Origin: Alteromonas indica
Lineage (GTDB): Bacteria; Pseudomonadota; Gammaproteobacteria; Enterobacterales; Alteromonadaceae
Length of the DNA: 64,000 nt
Reading direction: 5' to 3'
NCBI GenBank assembly: GCA_003056425.1
Contig: PYVY01000001.1
Span: 62,001-126,000 of the forward strand
Part shown: in pieces, positions 9,204-17,880 of the stretch
How the letters are laid out: each line of letters begins with the position of its first letter
Numbering within the stretch: position 1 is the first letter of the stretch
The notes under the pieces: generated by a model
Databases searched by the model: none
Told to the model about the DNA's origin: nothing
The model's input: the letters and a program-made list of their open reading frames with translations, nothing else
Made by a program: the position numbers and the translations under genes

Positions 9204-9731
9204 CTAACTGGCATTACGCTCAATGAGTATTGCATCCTCGAGATGCGTGCGTTCAGATTTCGCTTTACGGTTAAGCCAGGTCGAGGCAAAAACCCCAGAC
9301 AAAGCGCCAACCATACCTGCCATAGTAGGAATAGTAGCTTTAGAGACACCCGATGCCATTGAGCGGGCGTTTCCTGAGCCTGAGATAGCCATAACGTCGA
9401 AAACCTCGATCATACCGGTTACCGTTCCTAGCAATCCCAGCAGCGGACACAAGGCAACCAGGGCCTGGATAATCGGAATGCTGCCGTTAAGCTGGATTGA
9501 AAGCGATGAAATCATTTTTTGTCTTACCTGCTCGGCGTGCCAGGATGAACGGTCAGCGCGCGCTTGCCATTCGTTCACTGCCTGTTTCTTTTTGTCCTTG
9601 TGCCAAACCAGGATGTACATCGCACGTTCGAGGATCAAAAGCCACATAACGAATATCAGCAGGCCGATGACCAGGAGAACCTGGCCACCTGTTTCTGTGA
9701 AATCGCGAATTGCTTCGAGAAACTCAAACAT
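9204..9731 (-). CDS. exbB: TonB-system proton channel ExbB (short form)
   Basis: A 175-residue MotA/TolQ/ExbB family protein. Three membrane segments are visible (about 14-36, 90-112 and 130-155). The conserved LCPLLGLLGTVTGMIEVF lies in the second and the ISGSGNARSMASGVSKA loop precedes the third. It is a typical short ExbB2, partnered with the long ExbB homologue encoded 2 bases upstream. The pair of long and short ExbB genes defines the TtpC-containing TonB2 system. Confidence 0.93.
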   Translation of the reverse strand: MFEFLEAIRDFTETGGQVLLVIGLLIFVMWLLILERAMYILVWHKDKKKQAVNEWQARADRSSWHAEQVRQKMISSLSIQLNGSIPIIQALVALCPLLGLLGTVTGMIEVFDVMAISGSGNARSMASGVSKATIPTMAGMVGALSGVFASTWLNRKAKSERTHLEDAILIERNAS

Positions 9732-9733
9732 GA

Positions 9734-11098
9734 TTAGCTCCGCTCAGCGCGCTCGGCGATTACACCAGAAGCCTGTTCCTGCAATATATACACAATGTTT
9801 TTGCTACGGGTATTTAGCATTGCATAAAGCAGGGTCATTGGGATGGCAACAACCAAGCCCAGTACAGTAGTGACCAGCGCGGTAGAAATACCACCTGCCA
9901 TCAATTTCGGATCGCCCGTACCAAACAGGGTAATCGCCTGGAAGGTATTGATCATGCCGGTAACAGTACCAAGCAGACCCATTAGCGGCGCGACTACCGA
10001 GATAATTTTAATAATCGTCAGGTTGCGGCCCAGCTTAGGCACTTCACCCAAAATGGCTTCAGTAAGATGTAACTCCAATGCTTCGGTATCAGCATGTGGG
10101 TAGTTTTCACGTACTTTAAGTACCCGGCCCAATGGGTTGTTTGTTTTGATTTCTTTCGATTTCAGCTGTTTCTTCACTTTAGAGTGGATGATAGTCAGTG
10201 AAATTAAGCGTTCCAGTGCCAGTAGCAAGCCAATTGCACCGACAATCAGGATGATATAGCCCACTTCACCGCCTTGCTCTACACGCTCTTTAAGCGTCGG
10301 CGCCTGAACCAGCAGACCTAAAATAGAGCCACCGGTAGGGTCGATACCAAACTCAACCAGTTCACCGCTTGATGCCTGCAAAGAGGCAGCAGAGTCGCCG
10401 TAACGGTCTGCTGGCTGGCGAATAAGTTCGGCTACCGTGCCGGTAACGCCGTTATAGTCCAGATACTTGCCATCAGCCACCAGCGCAAATGGGCCTACTC
10501 TGACCACTTCTTTACTGGCTTTTTCTCCACCGGCTTCAACTACCGAGGTTTCAAATTTGGTGACTTTGCCTGACTCGGTCATTTCACGCTGAATTTCAAA
10601 CCATACGCGCTCAATTTCATCAATAGACGCGAGTTTGGAGCTTTTGCCCATTTCCTGCGCCATGTTATCTAAAAACTTTGCCCGCCCAGGGATTTGGGCA
10701 GAGATAACCGAGTTCTGAAATTTACTTTTGGTGTCGCCAGCCACTTGCTGTAATACCCCAAACAGCTCTTTGAGAGAGCCCATCCGGTTATCCAGCGCAC
10801 CATTAAGATCTGCCAACTTGAATTCGTTTTCTTCAAATTGGGTTTCCAGTTTTTCTGACTGCGCCAACATGTTGTCACGGCGCTGACGGGTTTGCTCCAG
10901 CACTTGATCTTGCTGAGCCCGCTGCTGCATGAAGTCCTGCTCGCGCTGTTTATTTTGTTCTGACTGCGCAAACTGGCCTTCTTCAAGCTGCTTTAGCAGA
11001 GCATCCAGGTCCAGAGCACGGTCGTTTTGCGCCATAGCGCCAAAACTGATACTGACGGCGGCCAGACCAATCGCAATTTTTTTCATTTGTTTAAACAT
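9734..11098 (-). CDS. ttpC: Long ExbB-family protein TtpC
   Basis: A protein of about 454 residues. A signal peptide (MFKQMKKIAIGLAAVSISFG) is followed by a long coiled-coil periplasmic region (about 25-120), a mixed domain, and a C-terminal MotA/TolQ/ExbB domain (about 275-450) with three membrane segments and VAPLMGLLGTVTGMINTF. TtpC is the fourth component of Vibrio TonB2 complexes and is thought to bridge the periplasm. The frame also has an ATG at 11104, but the AGAGG ribosome site is only 3 bases from it and 9 from the ATG at 11098, which I prefer. It lies 13 bases after the DUF3450 gene. Confidence 0.9.
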   Translation of the reverse strand: MFKQMKKIAIGLAAVSISFGAMAQNDRALDLDALLKQLEEGQFAQSEQNKQREQDFMQQRAQQDQVLEQTRQRRDNMLAQSEKLETQFEENEFKLADLNGALDNRMGSLKELFGVLQQVAGDTKSKFQNSVISAQIPGRAKFLDNMAQEMGKSSKLASIDEIERVWFEIQREMTESGKVTKFETSVVEAGGEKASKEVVRVGPFALVADGKYLDYNGVTGTVAELIRQPADRYGDSAASLQASSGELVEFGIDPTGGSILGLLVQAPTLKERVEQGGEVGYIILIVGAIGLLLALERLISLTIIHSKVKKQLKSKEIKTNNPLGRVLKVRENYPHADTEALELHLTEAILGEVPKLGRNLTIIKIISVVAPLMGLLGTVTGMINTFQAITLFGTGDPKLMAGGISTALVTTVLGLVVAIPMTLLYAMLNTRSKNIVYILQEQASGVIAERAERS

Positions 11099-11111
11099 GG
11101 TCATTAACCTC

Positions 11112-11870
11112 TTAGTCCGTGATAGCCACTGGCATCATTAACAAGTCAGGCGCAAGTTGTTTCTTGGCCATTCTTAAGCCTTTGGTAATTTGCGTACGGT
11201 AGCTGCTGTCCAGCTCTTCCCACTGACGAGTTTGCTTATTCCATACACCCTGACGGCTGGCATCGCGGGTTTGGTAAATTAATGCTGTACGGCCCAGGCG
11301 TAAAAACTCGACATCGCGCTCCTGCCCTTCAATTTCATGAATGCCGTTGTACGCTTCTAAGGTACGGCCATATTCCATTTCGACCTGATAGGCTTCCATC
11401 ACCCGGCGGAATTTTTCCGATGCCGCAACGTCCGCGCGATCCATCATGTCTTTTAAATCGGTAATTCGGTTCGCGCGCTCTTCAGCCAAAAAAGGCACAT
11501 CCAACGCCACAAACTGTTCCAGGCCGTCAATCATGCGAATCATCAACGGGGTAATCTGACGCTCAATCACTGACACTTCATCAATTGAGCTATTCAGGTT
11601 GTCCATTTCCTGTTTTTGGTTGTCTATCTGTTTACGCAGCTGGGCGTTGTAAACTTCCAGACCCTCGATTTCTTTATTCAGTGTTTTGAACTGCTGAAGT
11701 TTGCTATCGATTTGATCAGTAATGTTGTTGATTTTTTCCTGAGATTTAGCCGCCGACTCGTTAATTTTGGCCGCTTCATCAACTACGGGTTTTAAGACTT
11801 CATCGTCTTGCGCCATGGCAGACGAGGCCATCATGGCACTTGCCAGTAGCAAGGAGTTGAAAAGCTTCAT
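11112..11870 (-). CDS. DUF3450 periplasmic coiled-coil protein, first gene of the TonB2 operon
   Basis: A 252-residue protein with a signal peptide ending ASSAMA. Long coiled-coil helices (about 30-105) are followed by a C-terminal domain with LRLGRTALIYQTRD and SYRTQITKGLRMAKKQ, typical of DUF3450. The family is almost always found directly before ttpC-exbB-exbD-tonB. It is assumed to be an accessory of the TonB2 machine but has no proven biochemical function. The gene leads a six-gene operon read from a Pho-box promoter 77 bases upstream. Confidence 0.9.
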   Translation of the reverse strand: MKLFNSLLLASAMMASSAMAQDDEVLKPVVDEAAKINESAAKSQEKINNITDQIDSKLQQFKTLNKEIEGLEVYNAQLRKQIDNQKQEMDNLNSSIDEVSVIERQITPLMIRMIDGLEQFVALDVPFLAEERANRITDLKDMMDRADVAASEKFRRVMEAYQVEMEYGRTLEAYNGIHEIEGQERDVEFLRLGRTALIYQTRDASRQGVWNKQTRQWEELDSSYRTQITKGLRMAKKQLAPDLLMMPVAITD

Positions 11871-11946
11871 ACATTCAAACCTTTTTGTTTAAAAGAAATC
11901 GGTTCTCACCGACCATTAAAATCTGGGCGTAGGATAGGAGTTTTCT

Positions 11947-11964
11947 GTGACAGTTTTATTACAT
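11947..11964 (-). promoter_or_regulatory. Pho box of the TonB2 operon
   Basis: On the minus strand the site reads ATGTAATAAAACTGTCAC: two 7-base units 11 bases apart with an AAAA spacer, close to the PhoB consensus CTGTCAT-N4-CTGTCAT. Exactly 10 bases further lies a -10-like TATCCT, the spacing seen in PhoB class II promoters, where the box replaces the -35. phoB itself is in this window. Confidence 0.75.
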
Positions 11965-12008
11965 AACTGTCATATACTGATGAGATTACGTCTATCGTCT
12001 ACACATAC

Positions 12009-12033
12009 AAAAAGAGCCGCAGAATGCGGCTCT
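12009..12033 (-). terminator. Intrinsic terminator of the TonB-dependent receptor gene
   Basis: On the minus strand AGAGCCGCA pairs with TGCGGCTCT (12013-12021 with 12025-12033) around a 3-base loop, followed by a short T-run. It lies 11 bases after the receptor stop and separates that gene from the downstream TonB operon. Confidence 0.85.
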
Positions 12034-12043
12034 CAGGGATGTT

Positions 12044-14803
12044 CTAAAATGTGTAGCTGTAACTCAGTCCGAACTCCACGCCACGTTCTTCACGTAGCAA
12101 ATCAAGCCCTTCCTGGGTAATTTGTTTTTCCTGATTTAGCAGGTTTTGTACGCTAAATTTAATTTGCGAATTAAAGTCAGGGTAATAGGAGTAATTGAAG
12201 TCGATAGAGTGAAAGGTTTCCTCTTCGGCGTCTTCGTTACCACGCGTACCCGGCACGATAATACGTGGACCAAAGGCGTTATATACCATGGTGGCTGAGT
12301 GTTCACCGTTGGGTGAGTCATAACCTAACTGCAGGTTAAGTACCCACTCAGAGTGGCCAACCAGGCGCCGTGTATTGTTGGTAACAATGTTGGAGGCGCT
12401 GGTAGCGTTAAGGGCATCTAGCAATTGTTCTTCAAATAATGTCGTAACATCATCATCAGCAGCCCCGATAACAACTTCAGAGTCAGACATGGTCATATTG
12501 CCGGTCAGGAAAAAGTCCGACAGACGTTCATCCACAATCCCCAAGTCCTGCAAGAACTCAATTTCCACCCCATACAGCTCACCCGACTCACCATTAGCTG
12601 TCAGCAGGTTAGGCGCGGCGCCCCCTACGGTTCCCAGTTCAACCAACTCAATGGGATTGTCGATATCTTTATAGAACAGCGCAGCTGACAGGTTATTCCC
12701 TGCCTCGCGGTACCATTCCCAGCGAAAATCGACGTTGCGTAGTTTAGAGCTTTTCAGCAAAGGCGACCCCCGTACCAGGAACTCGGTAAGCGGGTCAATA
12801 AAGAAAGTCGTGCTGATATCGCGCATATCCGGCCGTATGGCAGACTCACTGACGTTGAAACGAAACTGCATTTCTTCGTCCATGATGTAAGTAACAGCCA
12901 GTGAGGGGAAGAAGTCATCTTCTTGGAAAGCGAGTTGGGCAATCTCTTCCAAATCTACAGAAAAACTATTTGCGTGGGCTTCGAAAGGCACTGAGATCTG
13001 GCGGAAGTCTTCGTAACGAACACCGCCGGAGAAACGCCAGGTATTATCAAAAAACGCATCCGCCATCAGGTAGTAAGCATCAACCTTGGTACCGGCCGCA
13101 TATTCATCGCCATCCGCCATACCAGACTGCAAAATACCGGCGCCTGTTGAACTATTGTAGAAGGCATCATTTTGCAGGTTATCCGCGGCAAAGATGTCAT
13201 CAATCTGGTCGCCAAACAGGAAGTCATCTGCGATAGCCCGGTGCGGAACCTGAATTGAAATATTCTCGGCTTTACGGGCCTTTTCAAAAAAGTCTGCGCC
13301 AGCTTTGATTTCCAGATCAATGCCCTCAAGCATCACCGGATAGCCTAGGTTCCAGCCCCATGTGTCAGAGGCATCTCGCAGATTTTGATACTGGCGGATA
13401 ACATTGGTCGCCGAGACATCTTGTAACTGCTGAGAGACCAATTCACCATCGCTGTAATTCATCTGGTAGGTGGCCGACAAACTTCCCGGCGCGGAACGAT
13501 TGGCCCGGCTGGTGCCGGCGTACCAATCAAAATACAAAAAGTTGAGTTCCGGAAAGTTATGCGTGCCTTTAATTTGGTTCGACGTCATGCGACGTTCTTC
13601 AAATAACATATCCACCCGCGATAACTCACGCGTACCGAATATGGTTTCATTCACGTCTACGAAGTCACGCACCCGAACACGGTCATTCATGTCATGCAAA
13701 ATGACATTTGTGAGCTCAAGTTTATGGTTACTATTGTATTCATAACCAACGTTAAACATGCCGCTCCAGCTCACGCCCTGCTCTGTTTCAACACCATCGT
13801 ATGACTGACCAAAACATTTACCATTGGCCTTTTTGTTGTCCGGTAAATCAGAACAACCTACCGTTCCCAGATTGGTTCCGGTACTTTCCCGGCCTACCGA
13901 CCATTCATTTTCGTATGAAATCGTGGATAGAAAACCGATTTCACCATAATCAGTAATAAAGCGATTGCCTAATGTAGCCCCAATATTAAAGTCCGGGTCT
14001 ACATCTTTCGGATCGGGGCCGATATCCCAGAACATCGAACCTAGCATATCCTGCCGCTGTTCCAGGGTAAGCGGGTATGCACCTGAACCTTCAATACCAT
14101 CATCAGCCTGAGCTTGATCAAGGTTGTTCTGAATCAGCGAAGATAGAGCACGGGTGCCATCATCGCGTCCTGACCAATCATCTGAGCCGCCGCTGTAAAA
14201 GTAACCTTGATCCGAATTATTCGAATTCCATCCCAGTCCGCCTGATACCTTAAAGATAAATTCTGAAGGAATGGATTTAGTCCGAATATCGACATTACCG
14301 CCCCCAAAGTGAGCGGGCATATCTGGCGAAAATGACTTTTGGACATTCAGGCTTTCAATGATATCGGCAGGAAACAAATCCAACGGTACCACTGAGCGGG
14401 TAGGATCCGGGCTGGGTACGCCCATGCCATTTAGCTGGGTACTTGAATAACGTTCGCCCAGGCCACGGACATAAATAAACTTACCATCAACCAATGTCAG
14501 GCCAGTTACCCGACGTAATGCAGAAGCGGCATCACCATCACCGGTACGGGAGATTTGTTCTGCCCCCATGATATCAGCAACAAACGCTTGATTTTGGCGT
14601 TCCTGCATAACGGCTGCAGCCGTCCCTTTTAAACGGGTGCCGGTTGCTACAACCTCTTCGATCACTTCCTGATCATCCGCTTGAGCCTGTTCCTGCTCCT
14701 GCGCGACCGCCACCTGGCCGACAAATGTCCCCGCCAGAAGTGCCGCAGACACTGCGGTACAAAGCTTCGATTTGGATGGTGTCGAACGGTTTGTGAAATT
14801 CAT
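12044..14803 (-). CDS. TonB-dependent outer-membrane receptor, probably phosphate-regulated
   Basis: A 919-residue receptor with a signal peptide of about 34 residues (cut after VAVA). A TonB box follows (EEVVATGTRL), then a plug domain (about 60-180, with RVTGLTLVDGKFIYVRGLGERYSSTQLNG) and a beta-barrel ending in an aromatic residue (GLSYSYTF). The plug is of the Oar/catecholate-like class; the ligand cannot be read from the sequence. It lies 98 bases after a duplicated lipoprotein gene that has a Pho box, with no promoter signal of its own, so the two are probably one transcript. The TonB2 operon follows. Uptake of phosphate or an organic phosphate is an inference from this context. Confidence 0.88.
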   Translation of the reverse strand: MNFTNRSTPSKSKLCTAVSAALLAGTFVGQVAVAQEQEQAQADDQEVIEEVVATGTRLKGTAAAVMQERQNQAFVADIMGAEQISRTGDGDAASALRRVTGLTLVDGKFIYVRGLGERYSSTQLNGMGVPSPDPTRSVVPLDLFPADIIESLNVQKSFSPDMPAHFGGGNVDIRTKSIPSEFIFKVSGGLGWNSNNSDQGYFYSGGSDDWSGRDDGTRALSSLIQNNLDQAQADDGIEGSGAYPLTLEQRQDMLGSMFWDIGPDPKDVDPDFNIGATLGNRFITDYGEIGFLSTISYENEWSVGRESTGTNLGTVGCSDLPDNKKANGKCFGQSYDGVETEQGVSWSGMFNVGYEYNSNHKLELTNVILHDMNDRVRVRDFVDVNETIFGTRELSRVDMLFEERRMTSNQIKGTHNFPELNFLYFDWYAGTSRANRSAPGSLSATYQMNYSDGELVSQQLQDVSATNVIRQYQNLRDASDTWGWNLGYPVMLEGIDLEIKAGADFFEKARKAENISIQVPHRAIADDFLFGDQIDDIFAADNLQNDAFYNSSTGAGILQSGMADGDEYAAGTKVDAYYLMADAFFDNTWRFSGGVRYEDFRQISVPFEAHANSFSVDLEEIAQLAFQEDDFFPSLAVTYIMDEEMQFRFNVSESAIRPDMRDISTTFFIDPLTEFLVRGSPLLKSSKLRNVDFRWEWYREAGNNLSAALFYKDIDNPIELVELGTVGGAAPNLLTANGESGELYGVEIEFLQDLGIVDERLSDFFLTGNMTMSDSEVVIGAADDDVTTLFEEQLLDALNATSASNIVTNNTRRLVGHSEWVLNLQLGYDSPNGEHSATMVYNAFGPRIIVPGTRGNEDAEEETFHSIDFNYSYYPDFNSQIKFSVQNLLNQEKQITQEGLDLLREERGVEFGLSYSYTF

Positions 14804-14852
14804 TATTGTAAAACTCCGTAAAGACGCTAACTGGTCATTCTTCTTCTAACAG

Positions 14853-14876
14853 CTTAGGCGCCAGAAGGCGCCTAAG
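14853..14876. promoter_or_regulatory. Strong hairpin between lipoprotein and receptor genes
   Basis: CTTAGGCGCC (14853-14862) and GGCGCCTAAG (14867-14876) form a perfect 10-bp stem with a 4-base loop. No T-tract follows in the direction of transcription. It sits between two genes that look co-transcribed and may lower expression of the downstream receptor or protect the upstream mRNA end. Confidence 0.55.
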
Positions 14877-14901
14877 TATTATCCCGTGTTATCAGTTGAG
14901 C

Positions 14902-17688
14902 TTATTCAAGCCCAACCGTAACCCAGCCTTCAGTCCAGTTATTCGAGTCGTCCATAGCACCTTTAAAGCTCACCGCTTCGAAGAAGTCGTTGTCACCCGA
15001 CAGGTCTGCACCACCTTCTAGTAACGGCGAACCTTCCGCAGGCTGATAGCCATTATCAGCCAGTCCTAATGCATCAGCGGCTAATACCGCATTAGAATCC
15101 TGGGCGGTAAACCATGTCTGCGTAAAGTCAGGGGTGGCTTCATCATCAGCAAAGTTATTTGCCTCGGCGCAGGCTACGACAGAGTTGGTCATGATCAGGT
15201 CGCCCGCATCTGCCAATGCCTGAGACTCGCTGCTATTAACACGCAAACAGTTGGCATAAGTGTCTGGTCCGGTAATAACAAAGTTAGCCATAGTACCGGC
15301 TGTGCCAGCACGCAGGCGGACACCATTGGCCTGGTCTGCGCCAATTACCGTAACATTCGCCACGGTAGGGTTGGTTAGCGGTGTGGCGGCAGCATCAAAC
15401 TCACTGTTATCAGCTTCAAAAGCGTTGTCAGCGTCGGCAGCATCTTGTTTGATCAAAACGTATTGCGCGTTACCCGTCCAACCAAATGACCAGTCAAACG
15501 AGTCATCACCGTTCGCCGTTAATACCACGTGTTTCACGCTCACCGTGCCGCCAAAGAACTCGATACCATCGTCAAGGTTCTGATGAACCTGGATGTAATC
15601 CACTTTAGTACCTGAGCCCACACCCGCAAAGCTGATGCCATTCAATTCATCACCGTTACCCAGCGTACGTCCAGCCTGTTTAACAATAACGTAGTTAAGA
15701 ATCCCGGAATTATCTTCTGGCATGTTGCCACCGAACTGACCAGCATCCCCTTCGGCAGAGACGCCACAGCTGGCTAACTCAGATTCGGTGGTTTCACCCA
15801 CCTGATCGCCACACGAGTTAGCTGGCGCACGACCAAGTAATACCAGGCCGCCCCATTGTCCAATGCCGGTTTCCTGTCCGGTAACATCTTGAACAGAAGT
15901 CATGGTGATAGGTAACGAACGGCTACCCAGCGCGTGTATCTGAGAGCCACGACGTACTACCAGGAAGTCTTCACCGGCCTGGCCGATAATCGTGGTGCCT
16001 TTTTGAATATACAATGTTGCAGAATTTTCGTTGTCCCCACCTACCGCGGTGCGGCCACTCAATACCCAGTGCGCATCATTGGTCAGGGTAACGTCAGCAT
16101 TAAATTCAACGTCGGCCTCAAGCAAATAAACCGGCTTATCGGTAAGCTCCGGGAAATCGGCTGAAACATCAGTAGCAAAACCTTGCTCCTGCGCGTTTTC
16201 GATATCAGTAGGGAAACCATCACCTACTCCTACAGTCCAGCCATCCATCCAGTTGGTTGAACCGTCAAACGCACCTACGTACTGAGCTGCTTCAAAACCG
16301 TCATACAAGGCAGAAGCATCGCCGCCACTGCTTAGCAAAACTGAACCAGAAGCGGGTGTGTAGCCATCTTCACTCAAGCCTAAATCAGCAGGGGTCAAGG
16401 TCTGGTTGCCGGTTTGTCCTTCAAACCAGGTTTGCGTAGTACCATCGCCGATTACCTGGTCATTGAAGTTAGCCGCAGAATCAGTACACGCAACAATCGA
16501 GTTAGTGATAGTTAGCGTACCATCGACAGCATTTGCCGCAGACTCATCTCCGTTTACCCGTAAACAGTTGGCATAGCTTTGGGGGCCAGTGATGACCATG
16601 TTCATGATGTTACCCGCAGTACCGGCACGCAGGCGGGCACCGTTGACTCCTTCAGCACCCACAATTGTTACGTTGGAGATTTTAGGTTGCGTTAATGGGG
16701 TCGCCAGGGCGTCAAATTCACTGTTATCCGCTTCAATAGCGTTATCGCCATTCGCACTGTTTTGTTCAATGTAGACGTACTGAGCAGAGCCAGTCCAGCC
16801 AAAAGACCAGTCCAGTGAATCATCACCGATTTCAGTTAGCACAACATGGCTTACATCAACCGTACCACCGAAAAACTCTATACCGTCGTCCAGGTTTTGG
16901 TGAACCTGAATATGGTCTACCGTGGTGCCAGAGCCCACGCCTGCAAAGCTGATTCCGTTTAGCTCATCACCGTTACCTAAAGTACGGCCAGCGTGTTTAA
17001 CTACCACATACTGTAAGGTACCTGAACTATCTTCCGGCGTATTACCACCAAACTGTCCGGCATCACCTTCTGCCGATACACCGCAGCTATTCAGTTCATC
17101 TTCGGTGGTTTCCCCTACCTGGTCGCCGCACGAGTTAGCCGGTGCGCGGCCCAGAAGCACTAAACCGCCCCACTGACCGATGTCCGTTTCTTCACCTGTT
17201 ACATCTTGCACCGATGTCATGGTGATAGGCGCTTCGGCAGTACCTACTGCTTCGATTTGTGAACCCCGACGAACTACCAGGAAATCTTCACCGGCCTGAC
17301 CAAACAGGGTTGTGCCTGCTTCAATATAAAGTACGGCTGAGTTTTCATTGTCACCGCCCACGGCAGTACGGCCGCTAAGCACCCAGTGCGCACTGGCTGA
17401 CAAGGTGACATCTTCGTTGAATTCAACATCGTCTGCTAAACGGTAAACGGGCTTATCGGTGATTGCCGGGAAGTCTGCTGAAACATCCGTAGCCAGGCCT
17501 TGATCAAAGGCACTGGAAGGGCCTGAAGGCGTTGGCGTAGGGGTCGGTGTTGGGGTGGGCGTAGGATTGGATACCGAGTCACCTTCGTTAGTAACGTCAC
17601 CTTCATTAATATTAATATCACCACCACAACCGGCAAGAATCAGAGCCGTTGCAATCGCTGACGCTTTAAATACGTGCTTGATAGCCAT
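14902..17688 (-). CDS. Surface lipoprotein with two tandem 439-residue copies, partner of the receptor
   Basis: A 928-residue lipoprotein with signal and lipobox LILAGC. Next come an acidic Asn-rich stretch and a proline-threonine (PT)n linker (about residues 42-55), then two near-identical domains (residue 63 to about 501 and 502 to 928). Each begins QG(L/F)ATDVSADFP and carries HWVLSGRTAVGGDNENSA, GQWGGLVLLGRAPANSC and DDGIEFFGGTV. The pattern suggests a parallel beta-helix (right-handed repeat) fold. Similar proteins occur beside TonB-dependent receptors in marine gammaproteobacteria, with no known biochemistry. A Pho box lies 62 bases upstream. I infer a surface ligand-capture role in phosphate limitation. 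Confidence 0.8.
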   Translation of the reverse strand: MAIKHVFKASAIATALILAGCGGDININEGDVTNEGDSVSNPTPTPTPTPTPTPSGPSSAFDQGLATDVSADFPAITDKPVYRLADDVEFNEDVTLSASAHWVLSGRTAVGGDNENSAVLYIEAGTTLFGQAGEDFLVVRRGSQIEAVGTAEAPITMTSVQDVTGEETDIGQWGGLVLLGRAPANSCGDQVGETTEDELNSCGVSAEGDAGQFGGNTPEDSSGTLQYVVVKHAGRTLGNGDELNGISFAGVGSGTTVDHIQVHQNLDDGIEFFGGTVDVSHVVLTEIGDDSLDWSFGWTGSAQYVYIEQNSANGDNAIEADNSEFDALATPLTQPKISNVTIVGAEGVNGARLRAGTAGNIMNMVITGPQSYANCLRVNGDESAANAVDGTLTITNSIVACTDSAANFNDQVIGDGTTQTWFEGQTGNQTLTPADLGLSEDGYTPASGSVLLSSGGDASALYDGFEAAQYVGAFDGSTNWMDGWTVGVGDGFPTDIENAQEQGFATDVSADFPELTDKPVYLLEADVEFNADVTLTNDAHWVLSGRTAVGGDNENSATLYIQKGTTIIGQAGEDFLVVRRGSQIHALGSRSLPITMTSVQDVTGQETGIGQWGGLVLLGRAPANSCGDQVGETTESELASCGVSAEGDAGQFGGNMPEDNSGILNYVIVKQAGRTLGNGDELNGISFAGVGSGTKVDYIQVHQNLDDGIEFFGGTVSVKHVVLTANGDDSFDWSFGWTGNAQYVLIKQDAADADNAFEADNSEFDAAATPLTNPTVANVTVIGADQANGVRLRAGTAGTMANFVITGPDTYANCLRVNSSESQALADAGDLIMTNSVVACAEANNFADDEATPDFTQTWFTAQDSNAVLAADALGLADNGYQPAEGSPLLEGGADLSGDNDFFEAVSFKGAMDDSNNWTEGWVTVGLE
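14905..17502 (-). repeat. Internal tandem duplication in the lipoprotein gene
   Basis: Codons 63-501 (17502 to 16186) and 502-928 (16185 to 14905) encode homologous copies with a period of 1317 bases. Identity is high across most of the length and long DNA stretches are shared. The C-terminal copy is shorter by about 12 codons. Confidence 0.85.
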
Positions 17689-17749
17689 TCGTTTCTCCGT
17701 ACAGAATTTTGTAATTGTAAAAAAGACAGAGGAAGACTACCGAAGGATG

Positions 17750-17767
17750 ATGACACTTTTGTTACAT
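17750..17767 (-). promoter_or_regulatory. Pho box of the lipoprotein-receptor unit
   Basis: On the minus strand the site is ATGTAACAAAAGTGTCAT, two 7-base units spaced by AAAA. Ten bases later comes TAGTCT at the -10 position. The geometry matches the Pho boxes at 11947 and 21763. Confidence 0.72.
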
Positions 17768-17880
17768 AGTTTAGGTGTCACAAAAGTTTTATATTTAAAA
17801 ATGAACTTTGTGCTAAGGGGAATTATTTTATTTATTTTTTATGTACTTAGCGGAGCCATGTTGAGGTTTGACCAGTTTTA

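Noticed and set aside
9223-9870. 215-codon plus-strand frame across exbB
   Set aside because: Antisense shadow of exbB and the ttpC-like gene; no signals and no protein-like composition.
17524-17570. GT-rich simple repeat that could be a phase-variable tract
   Set aside because: It encodes the Pro-Thr linker of the lipoprotein with a 6-base codon-pair period, so length changes would keep the frame; no evidence of slippage-based switching.
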